Numbered from the stretch's first letter, positions 20,498 through 29,527 are shown. The stretch: DNA of 56,614 nt from an uncultured bacterium (GCA_938040325.1 CALHXW010000078.1:1-56614), one strand, 5' to 3'. Numbers and translations: made by a program. The notes: generated from the letters alone by a model not told the origin.

Positions 20498-22986
20498 GCG
20501 CGTCGGTGGAGCTCACGTGCCGAGCCGACGATGGCACGACGCTCACGCCCGGAGCCGTCCTGTCCGCCATCGCGCTCGGGACGAAGCTGTCGAGCGAAGA
20601 CGTCCTGACCATGACGCCGATCGCCAGCGATGTCGTGACGCTGATGCTGGCGCCCGGAGCAGCCAGTCGCATCGCCACACCCAAGCGCTTGGTGGTCTAT
20701 CGTGACGGCCGGCCGTCCCAGCTGGTCTTGACCCGCGACACCGATCTCCCAGGCGCTGGACCGGGGCTCGCAACGCTTGAGTGGGACGGCGGCGAAGGCC
20801 CGACGCCCAGCGCGCTCTCTCGCGCACTTGCACGCGCCAGCGACGGCTCTGTCGGCGGTGACGAGCTTGGCGTCGTATGGCCAGGCGGCTCGTCGATGCT
20901 CGCCACGCTGCCGGCGTGGTGGATCGACGGCGCCGACACCCGCACATTTGATGCCGACGGCCTCGCGATCACCGGGGCATCGGCGAGCAAAAAAAAAAGC
21001 CTAGCGTTTGACGGCCTCGAGCTCGCCTCGCCACCAGATGCTTGGCTGGAAGCGATCGCCACGAGCGCCCGAGCCGCCCTCGACGAGCGCGAGCTAGGCC
21101 CAGAGGAAGTCCGCGAGCGCGTTGCAGCAGCGAGCCATGCGCTACTCGCGCGCTTTCCGACCGACAAGAGCCTGTGGAACACCCACGTAGCGTTGCGCGA
21201 GCTGGGGTTCGTACCGCCGCGTCCGCTCATCATTCCGACCGGCGATGTCTACACGGTCTGGACCGCGCTCGAAGCACTGCCCACAGAGGAACGTGCTCGC
21301 CTGAGCGAGGGACTCATCGCGCTGCCGGGTACCGACGAGCCGGAGCGCGCGCGAGCGACGCTCGAGCTGCTCGTTCAGCGCGTCACCGACGGCGACCCAC
21401 AGGCGGCAGGACGCGCGGAAGAGCTCCTTGCCCGCATCGCCGATCAGCTCGAGCCGGCCACGGCCGCCCTGTTTCGGGTGCGGCTCGATGCAGCCAGCCA
21501 AAGACCAGCCGACGCCGACGCCTGGCGCGCGCTCGTCGAGCGCTGCTTCGCCACCGTTGACGAAGGTCGTCGAGAACACGCCACGGCGCTGACGTTGGCC
21601 GCCAGCGACCTACTAGCGACCGCCTGCGCTGAGCAGCCCCTTGGTCCTGTAGCCGTGCTCGGCGGACGACGGATCGCCAACCTTGCGCTGACCATACTCC
21701 GACACCCGTCGCGACTCCCCGCGCTACAAGCCGTCGTTGACCTTGTGGCCGAGGCCGACGCCATGTCGCGTGGCAGTCGCCACGGTGGCCTCGACGGGCT
21801 CCTGGCCAGGGTAGAGGGCGCCGACCGCGCAGGCGACTTCGAGTCTGGCTCGGAGCTCTTGCGGCACGCATGGCGCGACTCCGGCCAGCGTACCGATGTC
21901 GGCGACGCCATGGTCCGCCGCGGCTGGCTGCTCTTGGACAGCGCGCTGGCCGGCACGGCCGATCCCAACGCCGGGGCGGACATCTCGGAGGTCGCTCGAC
22001 GCGACATCCAGCAGCCCCCACCCGTCGACACGACAACCGTCCCAGCGATGTGGGTCGAGTCCCTGGCCGCGGCCCATGCCGGCGGTGACGGCTCCGAGAC
22101 ACTCCGGCTGCTCCATCAAGCGGGCGCGAGCGCACTCGCTGCGTCACGCTGGCTCGCTCGCGGCGACGATGAGGGCTTGCTGGCTGCGTTCAGCCTGCGA
22201 AGACACCTGACGACCGATGAGCAGTCGGCGCTGAACACGGCGCTCGACGCGCGGGCCCCGCGGGATGACGCGCGCCTGACGGACCCAACCGAGCGGGCAC
22301 TGACAGTGGCTGCGCTCAACACTTGCGTCGACGACGCTCAGCGCCGTCTCTGGCGCACGCGCCTCATTGCAACCGCCCAACCCGTCGTCGGACCCGCGGT
22401 CCCTCCCGACGAGGATCCCCACGCACCCACAAACCGGCTCGCTGCCGCCATCGATCTGTCCGACGAGGGGCGCGTTGAAGCCGCAGGCGCGGTCGTCGTC
22501 GCCCTGCTCAAGAAGCGTGACCTGAGCGGCTCGCTGCTGCGCCGGGTAGCGGTGCTCACCGCCCGACTCCTCGGCGAGGACGACCCACCGGCAGAGCTGG
22601 TCGTGACGGCTGGGCGACTGCTCGAGCGGGCGGACGCCGGGAGTGCGGCGCTTCTTCAGGCATGCGCTGACGACCCGCTTGGGGCTTACCCGCTGCACGA
22701 GGCGCTGGTCCGTCAGTCCTCCAACGCCGAGCACCCTGATGCGCACCGGCTCGCGTCCCTGCAGGCGTGGCTCGCTATCTGGCGTGCGACCAACACGCCG
22801 CCGGACACCGACGTCCTCGCGACGTTGGGCCGGGCAAGGGTCCTCGCCGCCCTCGCGGCAGCACGACTCAGCGGCGTCCCCGACCCCGTGGCCGCGGCCC
22901 TCGCGTTCGACGAGGAGTACCCGGCGCACCGAACGGCGGCGACGGAGCTCGCACGGGCACTGCTCGCGCTCAGCCAGCCCGCCTGA
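20494..22986 (+). CDS. Large helical-repeat protein, coupled to the KPEAA protein
   Basis: The 830-residue product starts at GTG 20494, overlapping the preceding stop by 4 nt. Residues 1 to about 150 are mixed alpha/beta. After residue ~180 the chain is almost all Ala/Leu/Arg/Asp helices, consistent with a HEAT- or TPR-like solenoid. No catalytic motif, signal peptide or membrane segment is seen and I do not recognise the family. A run of ten adenines (20989-20998) encodes Lys-Lys-Lys at residues about 166-168. A slip by one base either way meets a stop within four or five codons, which would leave only the N-terminal domain. Coupled expression suggests a partnership with the upstream protein. 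Function unknown. Confidence 0.75.
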   Translation: MSASVELTCRADDGTTLTPGAVLSAIALGTKLSSEDVLTMTPIASDVVTLMLAPGAASRIATPKRLVVYRDGRPSQLVLTRDTDLPGAGPGLATLEWDGGEGPTPSALSRALARASDGSVGGDELGVVWPGGSSMLATLPAWWIDGADTRTFDADGLAITGASASKKKSLAFDGLELASPPDAWLEAIATSARAALDERELGPEEVRERVAAASHALLARFPTDKSLWNTHVALRELGFVPPRPLIIPTGDVYTVWTALEALPTEERARLSEGLIALPGTDEPERARATLELLVQRVTDGDPQAAGRAEELLARIADQLEPATAALFRVRLDAASQRPADADAWRALVERCFATVDEGRREHATALTLAASDLLATACAEQPLGPVAVLGGRRIANLALTILRHPSRLPALQAVVDLVAEADAMSRGSRHGGLDGLLARVEGADRAGDFESGSELLRHAWRDSGQRTDVGDAMVRRGWLLLDSALAGTADPNAGADISEVARRDIQQPPPVDTTTVPAMWVESLAAAHAGGDGSETLRLLHQAGASALAASRWLARGDDEGLLAAFSLRRHLTTDEQSALNTALDARAPRDDARLTDPTERALTVAALNTCVDDAQRRLWRTRLIATAQPVVGPAVPPDEDPHAPTNRLAAAIDLSDEGRVEAAGAVVVALLKKRDLSGSLLRRVAVLTARLLGEDDPPAELVVTAGRLLERADAGSAALLQACADDPLGAYPLHEALVRQSSNAEHPDAHRLASLQAWLAIWRATNTPPDTDVLATLGRARVLAALAAARLSGVPDPVAAALAFDEEYPAHRTAATELARALLALSQPA
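20989..20998 (+). repeat. A10 homopolymer inside a high-GC gene
   Basis: Ten consecutive A residues follow GCGAGC and precede GCCTAGCG. In the reading frame they supply three AAA codons and the first base of AGC. In the -1 frame the reading ends at TGA four codons later (AAG CCT AGC GTT TGA); in the +1 frame it ends at TAG directly after GCC. Such runs are rare in DNA of this base composition and are typical sites of replication or transcription slippage. Confidence 0.9.
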
Positions 22987-23067
22987 CCGAAGAAAGGCGT
23001 CGGAATTCTGGCGCAATCGCTGGGCCGTGCTACACCCACGAGGATCAAGCGCCGTTTCCGGGGAGGA

Positions 23068-23102
23068 ATGCGGCGTAACTCATGACGGTTGGGTGACGCG
23101 TG
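23068..23102 (+). promoter_or_regulatory. Short leader ORFs in front of the permease start
   Basis: A near-ideal ribosome binding site (GGGGAGGA) precedes ATG 23068, which opens a five-codon ORF (MRRNS, stop at 23083-23085). Overlapping its stop, ATG 23082 opens MTVG ending at TGA 23094. This second mini-ORF is in the same frame as the permease and stops one codon before its GTG at 23100. The arrangement could couple permease translation to a leader peptide. Alternatively, a single-base change at 23094 may hide a start at 23082. Both are inferences. Confidence 0.25.
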
Positions 23103-24485
23103 ACCGGCAATGTCGACAGCGAGCGTGCTGAAGCGCCTCGGGTGATCGGACCTCTGGCGGGCTTCGCCGTGGTCGCGGGCTCCATGTTGGGCGTGGGCAT
23201 CTTCTTGATGCCGACCCAGGTGGCGCAGAACGTCAACTCGGTGACGCTCTTTCTGGCGATGTGGTTCATCGGCGGCTTGATGGCGTTCGCGGGCTCGGTC
23301 GCGTGCGGCGAGCTCGGGACGATGATGCCACAGGCCGGTGGCGACTACGTCTTCCAGCGCCGTGCGTACGGGCCATCCATGGCGTTTGCGAGCGGCTGGG
23401 TGCTCTTCGGAGCCATCTTCTCAGGCTCGATCGCCAGCATGTCGGTCGCGGTGTTCCAGTACCAGATCGGCCCCTTGCTCGGCGTCGACCTGATGGCCCC
23501 TGTTGTCGGCGGCATCACGGCCGCACAGCTCTGTGCGATCGCTCTCATCGCCCTGCTCACGTTCCTCAACGACGCCGGGACGCGCGTGTCGGTCAGCGTG
23601 CAGACCGTCTTGACCTTGCTACCCATCGCCACGCTCGTAGTGGTCGCGGTCTACGCCCTCTCCGTCGCCCAACCGGTGAAAGAAGTCGTTGCGGAAGCTG
23701 CCGCCACCGACACCACCCTCACGCTAGCGGGAATCGCCGCGGCCTTTTTGGCCGTGAACTTCGCCTACTCGGGGTGGCTCAACATCATCTATGTCGCCGG
23801 CGAGGTCCGAAACCCCGGGCGTGACGTCCCGCGGGCCATGCTCTGGGGGACCGCCATCGTGACGGGGCTCTACCTCTTGCTATGCCTCGCGTTCGTCTCG
23901 GTCCTCGGGCTCGGCGGCGTCGCGGCACTGGGCTGGACGGACGCAGGCAGCGGGCTCGCGGCAGCGCTCGGCAAGCCATGGCTCGCGACCACGACGCTGA
24001 TCGTGATCGCTGTGGCGATCGTCACGAGCCTGAACGCGACGGTGTTGGCCAGTGCGCGCGTTGGTTACGCGATGGCCAACGACGGCGCGTTCCTCCGTGC
24101 CGCGTCCGTGCTCAGCGGACCGCGACGCGTGCCGCGGCTCGCACTCTGGATTCAAGCGCTCATCGCCTCGGTGCTCGTTGTCAGCGGGACCTTCGAGGAA
24201 GTGGTGAAGATGACCAGCGTCGCCATGTTCGTCACAGGCGCGCTCACCGTCTCCGCGGTGTTCGTCTTGCGGCGACGTGAACCCAACACGCCGCGTCCCT
24301 ACCGCGCCCTGCTCTACCCGTGGCTGCCAGGATTTTACGTCCTTGCCGCCGTGGCGGTGATTATCATCGAGCTGACCAACATGTTCTCGGGCAAAGACAA
24401 TGCCTGGTTCCCACTGCTTGGCCTCGCCCTCTTTGCGCTGGCTTACATCGGACACCGACTCTTGCGTGAAGGGAGCGCACCATGA
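23100..24485 (+). CDS. APC-superfamily amino acid permease
   Basis: The 461-residue protein is a 12-helix inner-membrane transporter of the amino acid-polyamine-organocation superfamily. The first helix carries the substrate-binding signature GSMLGVGIFLMP. The loop after helix 2 has the GGDYVFQRRAYGP consensus. Helix 6 and the following loop read YSGWLNIIYVAGEVRNPGRDVPRA, the conserved NP-R-P loop. Length and motifs fit amino acid:proton symporters or exchangers of this superfamily; the substrate cannot be read from sequence. The GTG start at 23100 has only a weak ribosome binding site but is preceded by two short leader ORFs. Its stop overlaps the next start by 4 nt (ATGA), so the permease and the exported hydrolase-like protein are made together. 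Confidence 0.9.
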   Translation: MTGNVDSERAEAPRVIGPLAGFAVVAGSMLGVGIFLMPTQVAQNVNSVTLFLAMWFIGGLMAFAGSVACGELGTMMPQAGGDYVFQRRAYGPSMAFASGWVLFGAIFSGSIASMSVAVFQYQIGPLLGVDLMAPVVGGITAAQLCAIALIALLTFLNDAGTRVSVSVQTVLTLLPIATLVVVAVYALSVAQPVKEVVAEAAATDTTLTLAGIAAAFLAVNFAYSGWLNIIYVAGEVRNPGRDVPRAMLWGTAIVTGLYLLLCLAFVSVLGLGGVAALGWTDAGSGLAAALGKPWLATTTLIVIAVAIVTSLNATVLASARVGYAMANDGAFLRAASVLSGPRRVPRLALWIQALIASVLVVSGTFEEVVKMTSVAMFVTGALTVSAVFVLRRREPNTPRPYRALLYPWLPGFYVLAAVAVIIIELTNMFSGKDNAWFPLLGLALFALAYIGHRLLREGSAP

Positions 24486-25489
24486 CTGAACGGACTCTCT
24501 CCAGACGTGCGCTGCTCGGCGCGGCGACTGCCGCTGTTGCGGGTCTTTCGTCGCTCAGCAGCAACGCCCGCGCGACGAGCGTGTACAAGCGCGAGAAGAT
24601 TCGCGACATCTGGCGCGGTCGCCGCGGAACCACCATCTGGATGGACCTCGACACCTCGCCTTTCCCGCACAAAAACAAGCCCTGGGGTGACCCGACGACC
24701 ATCGTGTTCGTCCCCCACCACTTCCGTGTGCGTGGCACCTACCGGGTCGACACGATCGTGCACTTCCACGGCTACCGGGACACCGCCGACGACGCGATGA
24801 AGCGCCACCAGCTCCGCGAACAGCTCGACGACTCGCGTCAGAACGCCATCCTCGTGATTCCACAGGGGCCGGTTCGCGCCGAGGACCCGAGCTTCGGCAA
24901 GCTCGACGAGCCCGACGGCATGCTCAACTTCCTCACCGAGGTGCGCAAGACCCTCCAGAGCCCGCGCCTGCAGGCCCAGATGAAGGCGTCCGGCATCCCG
25001 AACGTCGCTCGCATCGGCAAGCTCATCCTGTCGGCCCACTCCGGCGGCTTCGCTGCGCTGACAAAGTGCATTCAGCACGGCGGCTATGACATCCAAGAGA
25101 TCTACCTCTTTGACGCGCTCTACGGCCGCACGCCTGTCTTCGCCGACTGGCTCGCCAGCGACTACCACAACAACAAAGGCCAGCTCCGGCGAAAGCTCAT
25201 CAGCTTCTACGCCGACAAGCCCGTCATCAAAGCCAACGAGCGCCTCATTCGCGAGCTCGGCCGCCGCGGCGTCAGCACGGTCAATGGCCTCGGCGAAGGC
25301 GCCATCTCCAAGCAGGCGATGACCGAAGAGCGTGCTATCTTCATTCGCAGCCAGAGCGCTCACCAGCGGGTCTCGTGGAGCACAAACGCACTGCGCGACT
25401 GTCTGTACGCGTCCTCGCTCGAGCGCCGGCTTAAGTCGACCTGGTTTCAGGACCGTCACGCGCCTCGACGGATCGAACACCGCAAGTAG
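24482..25489 (+). CDS. Tat-exported alpha/beta-hydrolase-like protein
   Basis: The 335-residue product begins with a twin-arginine signal (SRRALLGAATAAVAG, with likely cleavage near NARA), so it is predicted to be folded before export to the periplasm. The body resembles an alpha/beta hydrolase. There is a strand plus oxyanion-type segment (IVHFHGYRDT) and a nucleophile elbow LILSAHSGGFAAL with Ser187 as the candidate nucleophile. Asp211 (LFDALYG) and His294 (SAHQRVSW) are possible further active-site residues, but their spacing is not standard. An esterase/peptidase-like role is possible; the substrate is unknown. The gene overlaps the permease gene by 4 nt, suggesting that the hydrolase may release a compound that the permease imports. 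Confidence 0.75.
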   Translation: MTERTLSRRALLGAATAAVAGLSSLSSNARATSVYKREKIRDIWRGRRGTTIWMDLDTSPFPHKNKPWGDPTTIVFVPHHFRVRGTYRVDTIVHFHGYRDTADDAMKRHQLREQLDDSRQNAILVIPQGPVRAEDPSFGKLDEPDGMLNFLTEVRKTLQSPRLQAQMKASGIPNVARIGKLILSAHSGGFAALTKCIQHGGYDIQEIYLFDALYGRTPVFADWLASDYHNNKGQLRRKLISFYADKPVIKANERLIRELGRRGVSTVNGLGEGAISKQAMTEERAIFIRSQSAHQRVSWSTNALRDCLYASSLERRLKSTWFQDRHAPRRIEHRK

Positions 25490-25564
25490 CGACCTCCCTC
25501 GTGTCCCAACAAGCGCTGTTTTCAAGCGAGACGGTCCGGGTGAGCGCAGCGAGCGACGCCGCGG

Positions 25565-26155
25565 CTAACCCGGCGCTACCAGCAGGACGATGAGCTCCGC
25601 GGGGCCGTGCACACCTGTCACCAACACACCCTCAATATCGGCTGTCTTCGATGGTCCCGTGACAAAGAAGCGTGCCCGCTGGCCCGGCGGATCGCCGAGC
25701 GCGTCGATGAGATCGGGCACAAGCCGATCCACGTCGACAAGCACAATGTGCGTGTGAGCGGCAATGGCCAGCCACGGTGACCGAACGTCGGTGTCGAACC
25801 CCAGGGTCGCCGTCTCGGCGATCGCCACTTCGGCCTCGGTGATCGCCACGCTGGGCCCGGCGCGCAACGCCGCCTCTGTCGCCGCTGGCTGCCCGAGCCG
25901 AGCGGCGGCGCGTGGCCCGTAGACAACTTGGGGGGTGTCCATGCCGCCCAAGATGCGATCCAGCCGAGCGCTTAGCTCCCCGCGGGTAACCAACAGGCCC
26001 GTGACGCCAACCTCGCTGCACGCCTCAACAAACGCCGCGCTGAGGTCCGCGGACGCGTCCAGACGTCGCAACGAGCGCGGCGGCAAGGGCCGTGGCCGCG
26101 GATTCGTCGTCGCCAGCGCTGCTCGGACGCGGTCGATGAAGGCGCTACGCTTCAT
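25565..26155 (-). CDS. lutC: LutC/YkgG-type LUD-domain protein
   Basis: This 196-residue LUD-domain protein is the third component of the LutABC complex, which oxidises L-lactate to pyruvate in the cytoplasm. The conserved block GPSVAITEAEVAIAETATLGF and the C-terminal FVTGPSKTADIEGVLVTGVHGP are diagnostic of LutC/YkgG. The start is set at ATG 26155 because GGAGG lies 7 nt upstream; 17 further codons upstream are open but lie inside lutB. The start overlaps the end of lutB by 11 nt, so the genes are translationally coupled. It is somewhat shorter than many LutC proteins but keeps the conserved core. The gene is last in its operon and converges with the hydrolase gene. Confidence 0.92.
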   Translation of the reverse strand: MKRSAFIDRVRAALATTNPRPRPLPPRSLRRLDASADLSAAFVEACSEVGVTGLLVTRGELSARLDRILGGMDTPQVVYGPRAAARLGQPAATEAALRAGPSVAITEAEVAIAETATLGFDTDVRSPWLAIAAHTHIVLVDVDRLVPDLIDALGDPPGQRARFFVTGPSKTADIEGVLVTGVHGPAELIVLLVAPG

Positions 26156-27581
26156 CCTCACCCTCCGGTCGTGTCGCGCGAGCGGCCAGGAGCGACCGCA
26201 TGCCACGTCGCGGAAAATGCGGTAGGGGCCGTGACTTGGCCCACCCGCGGGCCCCTGGAAGGCGCGCTAACCAGCGCCCGCCCCGCAGGCGTGAGAGCCA
26301 GCGGACGACGCGACTTGCTATGCCAAACCGCACGCGGCCACTGGCGATGAACGCGAAGAGACGCCCCGCCGTCCGCTGCCCGCGAGGAGCCAACTTCTGC
26401 TCCGCCTGCTGGACCCGGAGCTTGAGCAGCAGCCGATCGATCGGGATGTCGACGGGGCAGACATCGTGGCAAGCGCCGCAGAGCGTGCTCGCCCGAAAGA
26501 GGTCGGGGTAGTCGTCGCTGCCCCGCATCAGCGGCGTGAGCACAGCGCCAATCGGCCCTGGGTAGACCGAGCCGTACGCGTGGCCACCAACCGCTCGATA
26601 GACCGGGCACGTGTTCAGGCACGCGCCGCAGCGAATGCAGCGCAGCGCGGCGCGAAAGTCCTCGCTGGCCAAGACGCTCGTCCTGCCGTTGTCGAGCAGC
26701 ACCACATGCCGCGAGTGTCCAGGCGCCGGGGCGCCGAGCTGTTGGGTGTAGACCGTCAGCGGCTGACCGGTGCTTGAGCGTGCCAAGAGCTTGAGCATCA
26801 GCGCGAGGTCCACGCGATCAGGAAGCAGCTTTTCGATACCGACAACGGCCACGTGGGTCTTGGGGATCGCGCCGCACCAGCGGCCGTTGCCCTCGTTGGT
26901 GCAGACGACCAGCTCGCCCTGCTCCGCCAGCAAGAAGTTGGCGCCGGTGACGCCCAGCTCCGCGGTCTCAAACCAGACCCGAAGCTTGGCGCGCGCTGCC
27001 CGCGTGATCGCTTGCGGGTCCGGCGGAACATGCTCGCCCCAGGCAGCCGAGAGGGCCGCGCCGGAGGCCGCGCGGTCTTTGTGGATCATCGGCGTCACGA
27101 TGTGGCTCGGCGCATCATCATCGAGCTGAAGCACCAGCTCTCCGAGGTCGGTCTCGAGGGTGTCCACGCCGGCGGCGGCGAGGGCTTGGCGGAGACCGAT
27201 CTCTTCGGTCACCATGCTCTTGGACTTCACGCAGCGGGTCGCGCCGACCTCGGCGGCGATGTTCAAGACGATCGCACGCGCTTGCGCCGCATCCGCGGCG
27301 AAGTGGACCTGAATGCCAAGCTCGAGTGCGCGATCGACAAAGCGCTCTAGGTAGTGGTCGAGTCGCTCTAGCGTGTGGGCGCGTAGCTCGCCTGCGGCGG
27401 CCTGAAGCTGCGCAAGCTCGTGGCCAAACGCACGATGGAGCGCGGCACGACGGGTCGCGTCCTTCTGCTGCGTTGCGGCACGAACCGCGGCTGCGCGATC
27501 GCTGGCCAGGGGCCGGTCGTGCGACGCCGTCTTGAGCCGGTGTGGGGTCTCTGGGAAGAGCAGTCGGTGGCCTTCCGTCAT
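26145..27581 (-). CDS. lutB: Lactate utilisation iron-sulfur protein LutB
   Basis: The 478-residue product has the full LutB/YkgF layout. The N-terminal LUD domain includes KSKSMVTEEIGL and TDLGELVLQLDDDAPSH, plus the GITGANFLLAEQGELVV-like block (here GVTGANFLLAEQGELV). A C-terminal pair of 4Fe-4S motifs follows: CIRCGACLNTCPVYR (about residues 313-327) and CGACHDVCPVDIP (about 366-378). LutB is the electron-transfer subunit of the LutABC lactate oxidation complex. Length equals the family norm. Its ATG overlaps the stop of lutA by 4 nt and its end overlaps the start of lutC, giving one tightly coupled unit. Confidence 0.96.
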   Translation of the reverse strand: MTEGHRLLFPETPHRLKTASHDRPLASDRAAAVRAATQQKDATRRAALHRAFGHELAQLQAAAGELRAHTLERLDHYLERFVDRALELGIQVHFAADAAQARAIVLNIAAEVGATRCVKSKSMVTEEIGLRQALAAAGVDTLETDLGELVLQLDDDAPSHIVTPMIHKDRAASGAALSAAWGEHVPPDPQAITRAARAKLRVWFETAELGVTGANFLLAEQGELVVCTNEGNGRWCGAIPKTHVAVVGIEKLLPDRVDLALMLKLLARSSTGQPLTVYTQQLGAPAPGHSRHVVLLDNGRTSVLASEDFRAALRCIRCGACLNTCPVYRAVGGHAYGSVYPGPIGAVLTPLMRGSDDYPDLFRASTLCGACHDVCPVDIPIDRLLLKLRVQQAEQKLAPRGQRTAGRLFAFIASGRVRFGIASRVVRWLSRLRGGRWLARLPGARGWAKSRPLPHFPRRGMRSLLAARATRPEGEDEA

Positions 27582-28384
27582 CGCGGCTGATCCTGACGCG
27601 ACGGACGTCGAGCAACGACCGGCCGGCGCGGCATGAGGCCCAGCGACTCTGCAAGTACCTCGGCGAGGTGGCGGACCCCAAGGGCCTCGCCGCGGCGCGC
27701 CAAGCTGCTGCGAATCGACAGCGCACAGCCCGCATCGTTGGTCACGACCCAGTCGGCCTTAGACTCGCCAATCGCCTCGCACTTATCCTCGCCGATCGCC
27801 GCGGCGATCGCGCCAAACTCGCTCGCAAAGCTGCCGCCAAAGCCGCAGCACTGGTGCGGTCGCGGCAACGCCACACGCGTGAGCCCAGCGACCCCGTCGA
27901 GCAGAGCCTCCGTCGGGTCGGGACCGCCTGGGAGGTGGCGCCCGTGGCAGCTCTCATGGACCGTGACCGTGCCTGCCCAGCGACAGCCGAGCGTCTGCGG
28001 CGAGACGCCCAGGTGGCGCAAGAACCTCGCGAACTCAACGACCTCGAAGCCATGCACTCCGAGCTCGGGAAAGCGCTGGTTCACCATCGCCGCGCACGAT
28101 GGGCTCGGCGTCACCACGCACTCGGAGCTGCCAAAGAGCTTCTTCATCCGGCGGGCGAGCTTCGCAGCCTGGCGATGCTCGCCCAGCGTGAACAGTGGCT
28201 GACCGCAGCAGGTCTGCCCGTCCACCACATCCACCGAGATTCCCAGGTGCTCGAGCACGGCGACGCACGCTTCGACGACACGCGGCTCGTTGAGCTGGGT
28301 CAAGCATGGGGCAAAGAGACGTACCGATGAAGGCGGCGCCGCGGCCCCCCTCTCCTCTGCATCTCGACGTCGCTGCGCACTCAC
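27578..28384 (-). CDS. lutA: Lactate utilisation protein LutA (CCG-domain)
   Basis: LutA/YkgE carries two cysteine-rich CCG domains. Here they are seen as GQTCCGQPLF with SPSCAAM, and ESCHGRHLPGG with HQCCGFGGSF. The subunit works with LutB and LutC in oxidising L-lactate. GTG at 28384 is chosen because ATGGAGG stands 7 nt upstream; this gives 268 residues, with about 25 residues more than usual before the conserved VRLFAPCLTQ. A start nearer that block is not available as ATG or GTG. The gene is first in lutABC. The CPBP protease gene lies 132 nt upstream in the same direction, so transcription from that gene into lutA is possible. Confidence 0.93.
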   Translation of the reverse strand: MSAQRRRDAEERGAAAPPSSVRLFAPCLTQLNEPRVVEACVAVLEHLGISVDVVDGQTCCGQPLFTLGEHRQAAKLARRMKKLFGSSECVVTPSPSCAAMVNQRFPELGVHGFEVVEFARFLRHLGVSPQTLGCRWAGTVTVHESCHGRHLPGGPDPTEALLDGVAGLTRVALPRPHQCCGFGGSFASEFGAIAAAIGEDKCEAIGESKADWVVTNDAGCALSIRSSLARRGEALGVRHLAEVLAESLGLMPRRPVVARRPSRQDQPR

Positions 28385-28516
28385 GTCCAAGCCTCCATGA
28401 CGGACGGCCGCGGGTTGCGATGAGGCGCGGCACACGGCGTGCGTGCTCTCGAATCGACGAGGCTTCCGACCCGCTGCGTGTAGCACACATCCGTCCTCAC
28501 GTTCGGCATTGGGCCG

Positions 28517-29176
28517 CTACTCCTTGGCGTCGTCGGTTCGCATCGCTAGCGTCTCAGCGCCGACCGCCGCGATGACGTGAGCCGCGACCACCGGCGCCAG
28601 CGAGCCGCCGGCCAAAAACAGCCCGCCATACACCCATCCCATCACGAGCGAGCCGACGACCTCGTGACTGCCTTTGCCGAGGTGAATGAAGGCGTAGAAC
28701 ACGCAGTGAATCCCCAGCGCCGCTGCGACGGGCAGCTCACTGGCAAGACCGTCGAGCTGAACGCCGCGAAGCAGCCACTCGTAGCCCACGAGATGCAGGG
28801 TCCAACACAGCGCGTTGGCGCACCAGAGGACCGGGCTCCAGCGACGATGGCGAGCCTCAGGATAGGCATCGGTGAAGCGCGGGTTGCGGCGAGTGAACCA
28901 AGCGCCGACGAGCTGCGCGGCCGCGATGGCGGAAGCCACGCCCCAGATCCAAAGCTCAGGTGCCGTCCAGAGGTCGACGTCCTTGGGCGCAAACACTTGA
29001 GCCCACGTGATGGTCGTGACGCCTCCGACGACACGCCGCAGGTAGGCGATGCGCGTCCGACGTACGGTTGCCGACACCGCAGGCAACCAGCGGACCGCAA
29101 CGGCCGGCGTGAACGGTAGCCAGCAGGCGATCAGCACCAGGGATGCCCAGGTGGCGGCCCACATCCCGTCAGCCAA
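28517..29176 (-). CDS. CPBP-family glutamic intramembrane protease, candidate sorting enzyme
   Basis: The 219-residue product has about six hydrophobic segments and the conserved half of CPBP (Rce1/Abi-type) proteases. There is a GYEWLLRG motif (EExxxRG with the first Glu replaced by Tyr), then FYAFIHLGKG with the second-motif His, then SLAPVVAAH with a third-motif His. The order and spacing match family members, and HLGK followed by a V(L)GS helix is common in them. The myxosortases proposed to process MYXO-CTERM tails belong to this family. The gene lies about 0.5 kb from, and divergent to, two giant proteins ending in a Cys/membrane/Arg tail. The start is TTG 29176 or ATG 29164; neither has a strong ribosome binding site. 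Assignment as their sorting enzyme is inferred from family and neighbourhood only. Confidence 0.8.
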   Translation of the reverse strand: MADGMWAATWASLVLIACWLPFTPAVAVRWLPAVSATVRRTRIAYLRRVVGGVTTITWAQVFAPKDVDLWTAPELWIWGVASAIAAAQLVGAWFTRRNPRFTDAYPEARHRRWSPVLWCANALCWTLHLVGYEWLLRGVQLDGLASELPVAAALGIHCVFYAFIHLGKGSHEVVGSLVMGWVYGGLFLAGGSLAPVVAAHVIAAVGAETLAMRTDDAKE

Positions 29177-29527
29177 GGGCCAGGCCTTGCCTGAGGGAGA
29201 GATCTGGTCGGCGCAAATAGCGCGCCGGTGTCGCCGTCCGGCCAGTGCGTAGGCGACCTTGCGCGACGCGACCTGGCGTCACGCGCGCCGGGCCGCTCGT
29301 GACATCGGCGTGCTCGCCTGGCGAAAGCTGTGCGCCGTGTCGACGCGCCGATCCCGTCCACGGCCCACCAAAGAGCAGCTGCCGCGCCGTGCTCGGTCGA
29401 TGTCTCTGGTCGCTTTCGCTTCGCATGACCGGCAGCATCTCTGAACGTCGGGCAGAAGCCCAGCTCAACGCCCTTCGGTCGACGGCGCGTCACGCCACCG
29501 GCCGAAGGTCCGCCCGTCGGGCCGGCT

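Noticed and set aside
25490..25564. Intrinsic terminator between the hydrolase and lutC genes
   Set aside because: The 75-bp convergent gap has short GC-rich repeats, but no clean stem with a T-run was found on either strand.
28517..29176. Direct assignment of the protease as MrtX, MrtC, MrtP or MrtJ
   Set aside because: The conserved core fits the CPBP family, but subfamily placement needs an alignment that could not be run; no gene symbol given.
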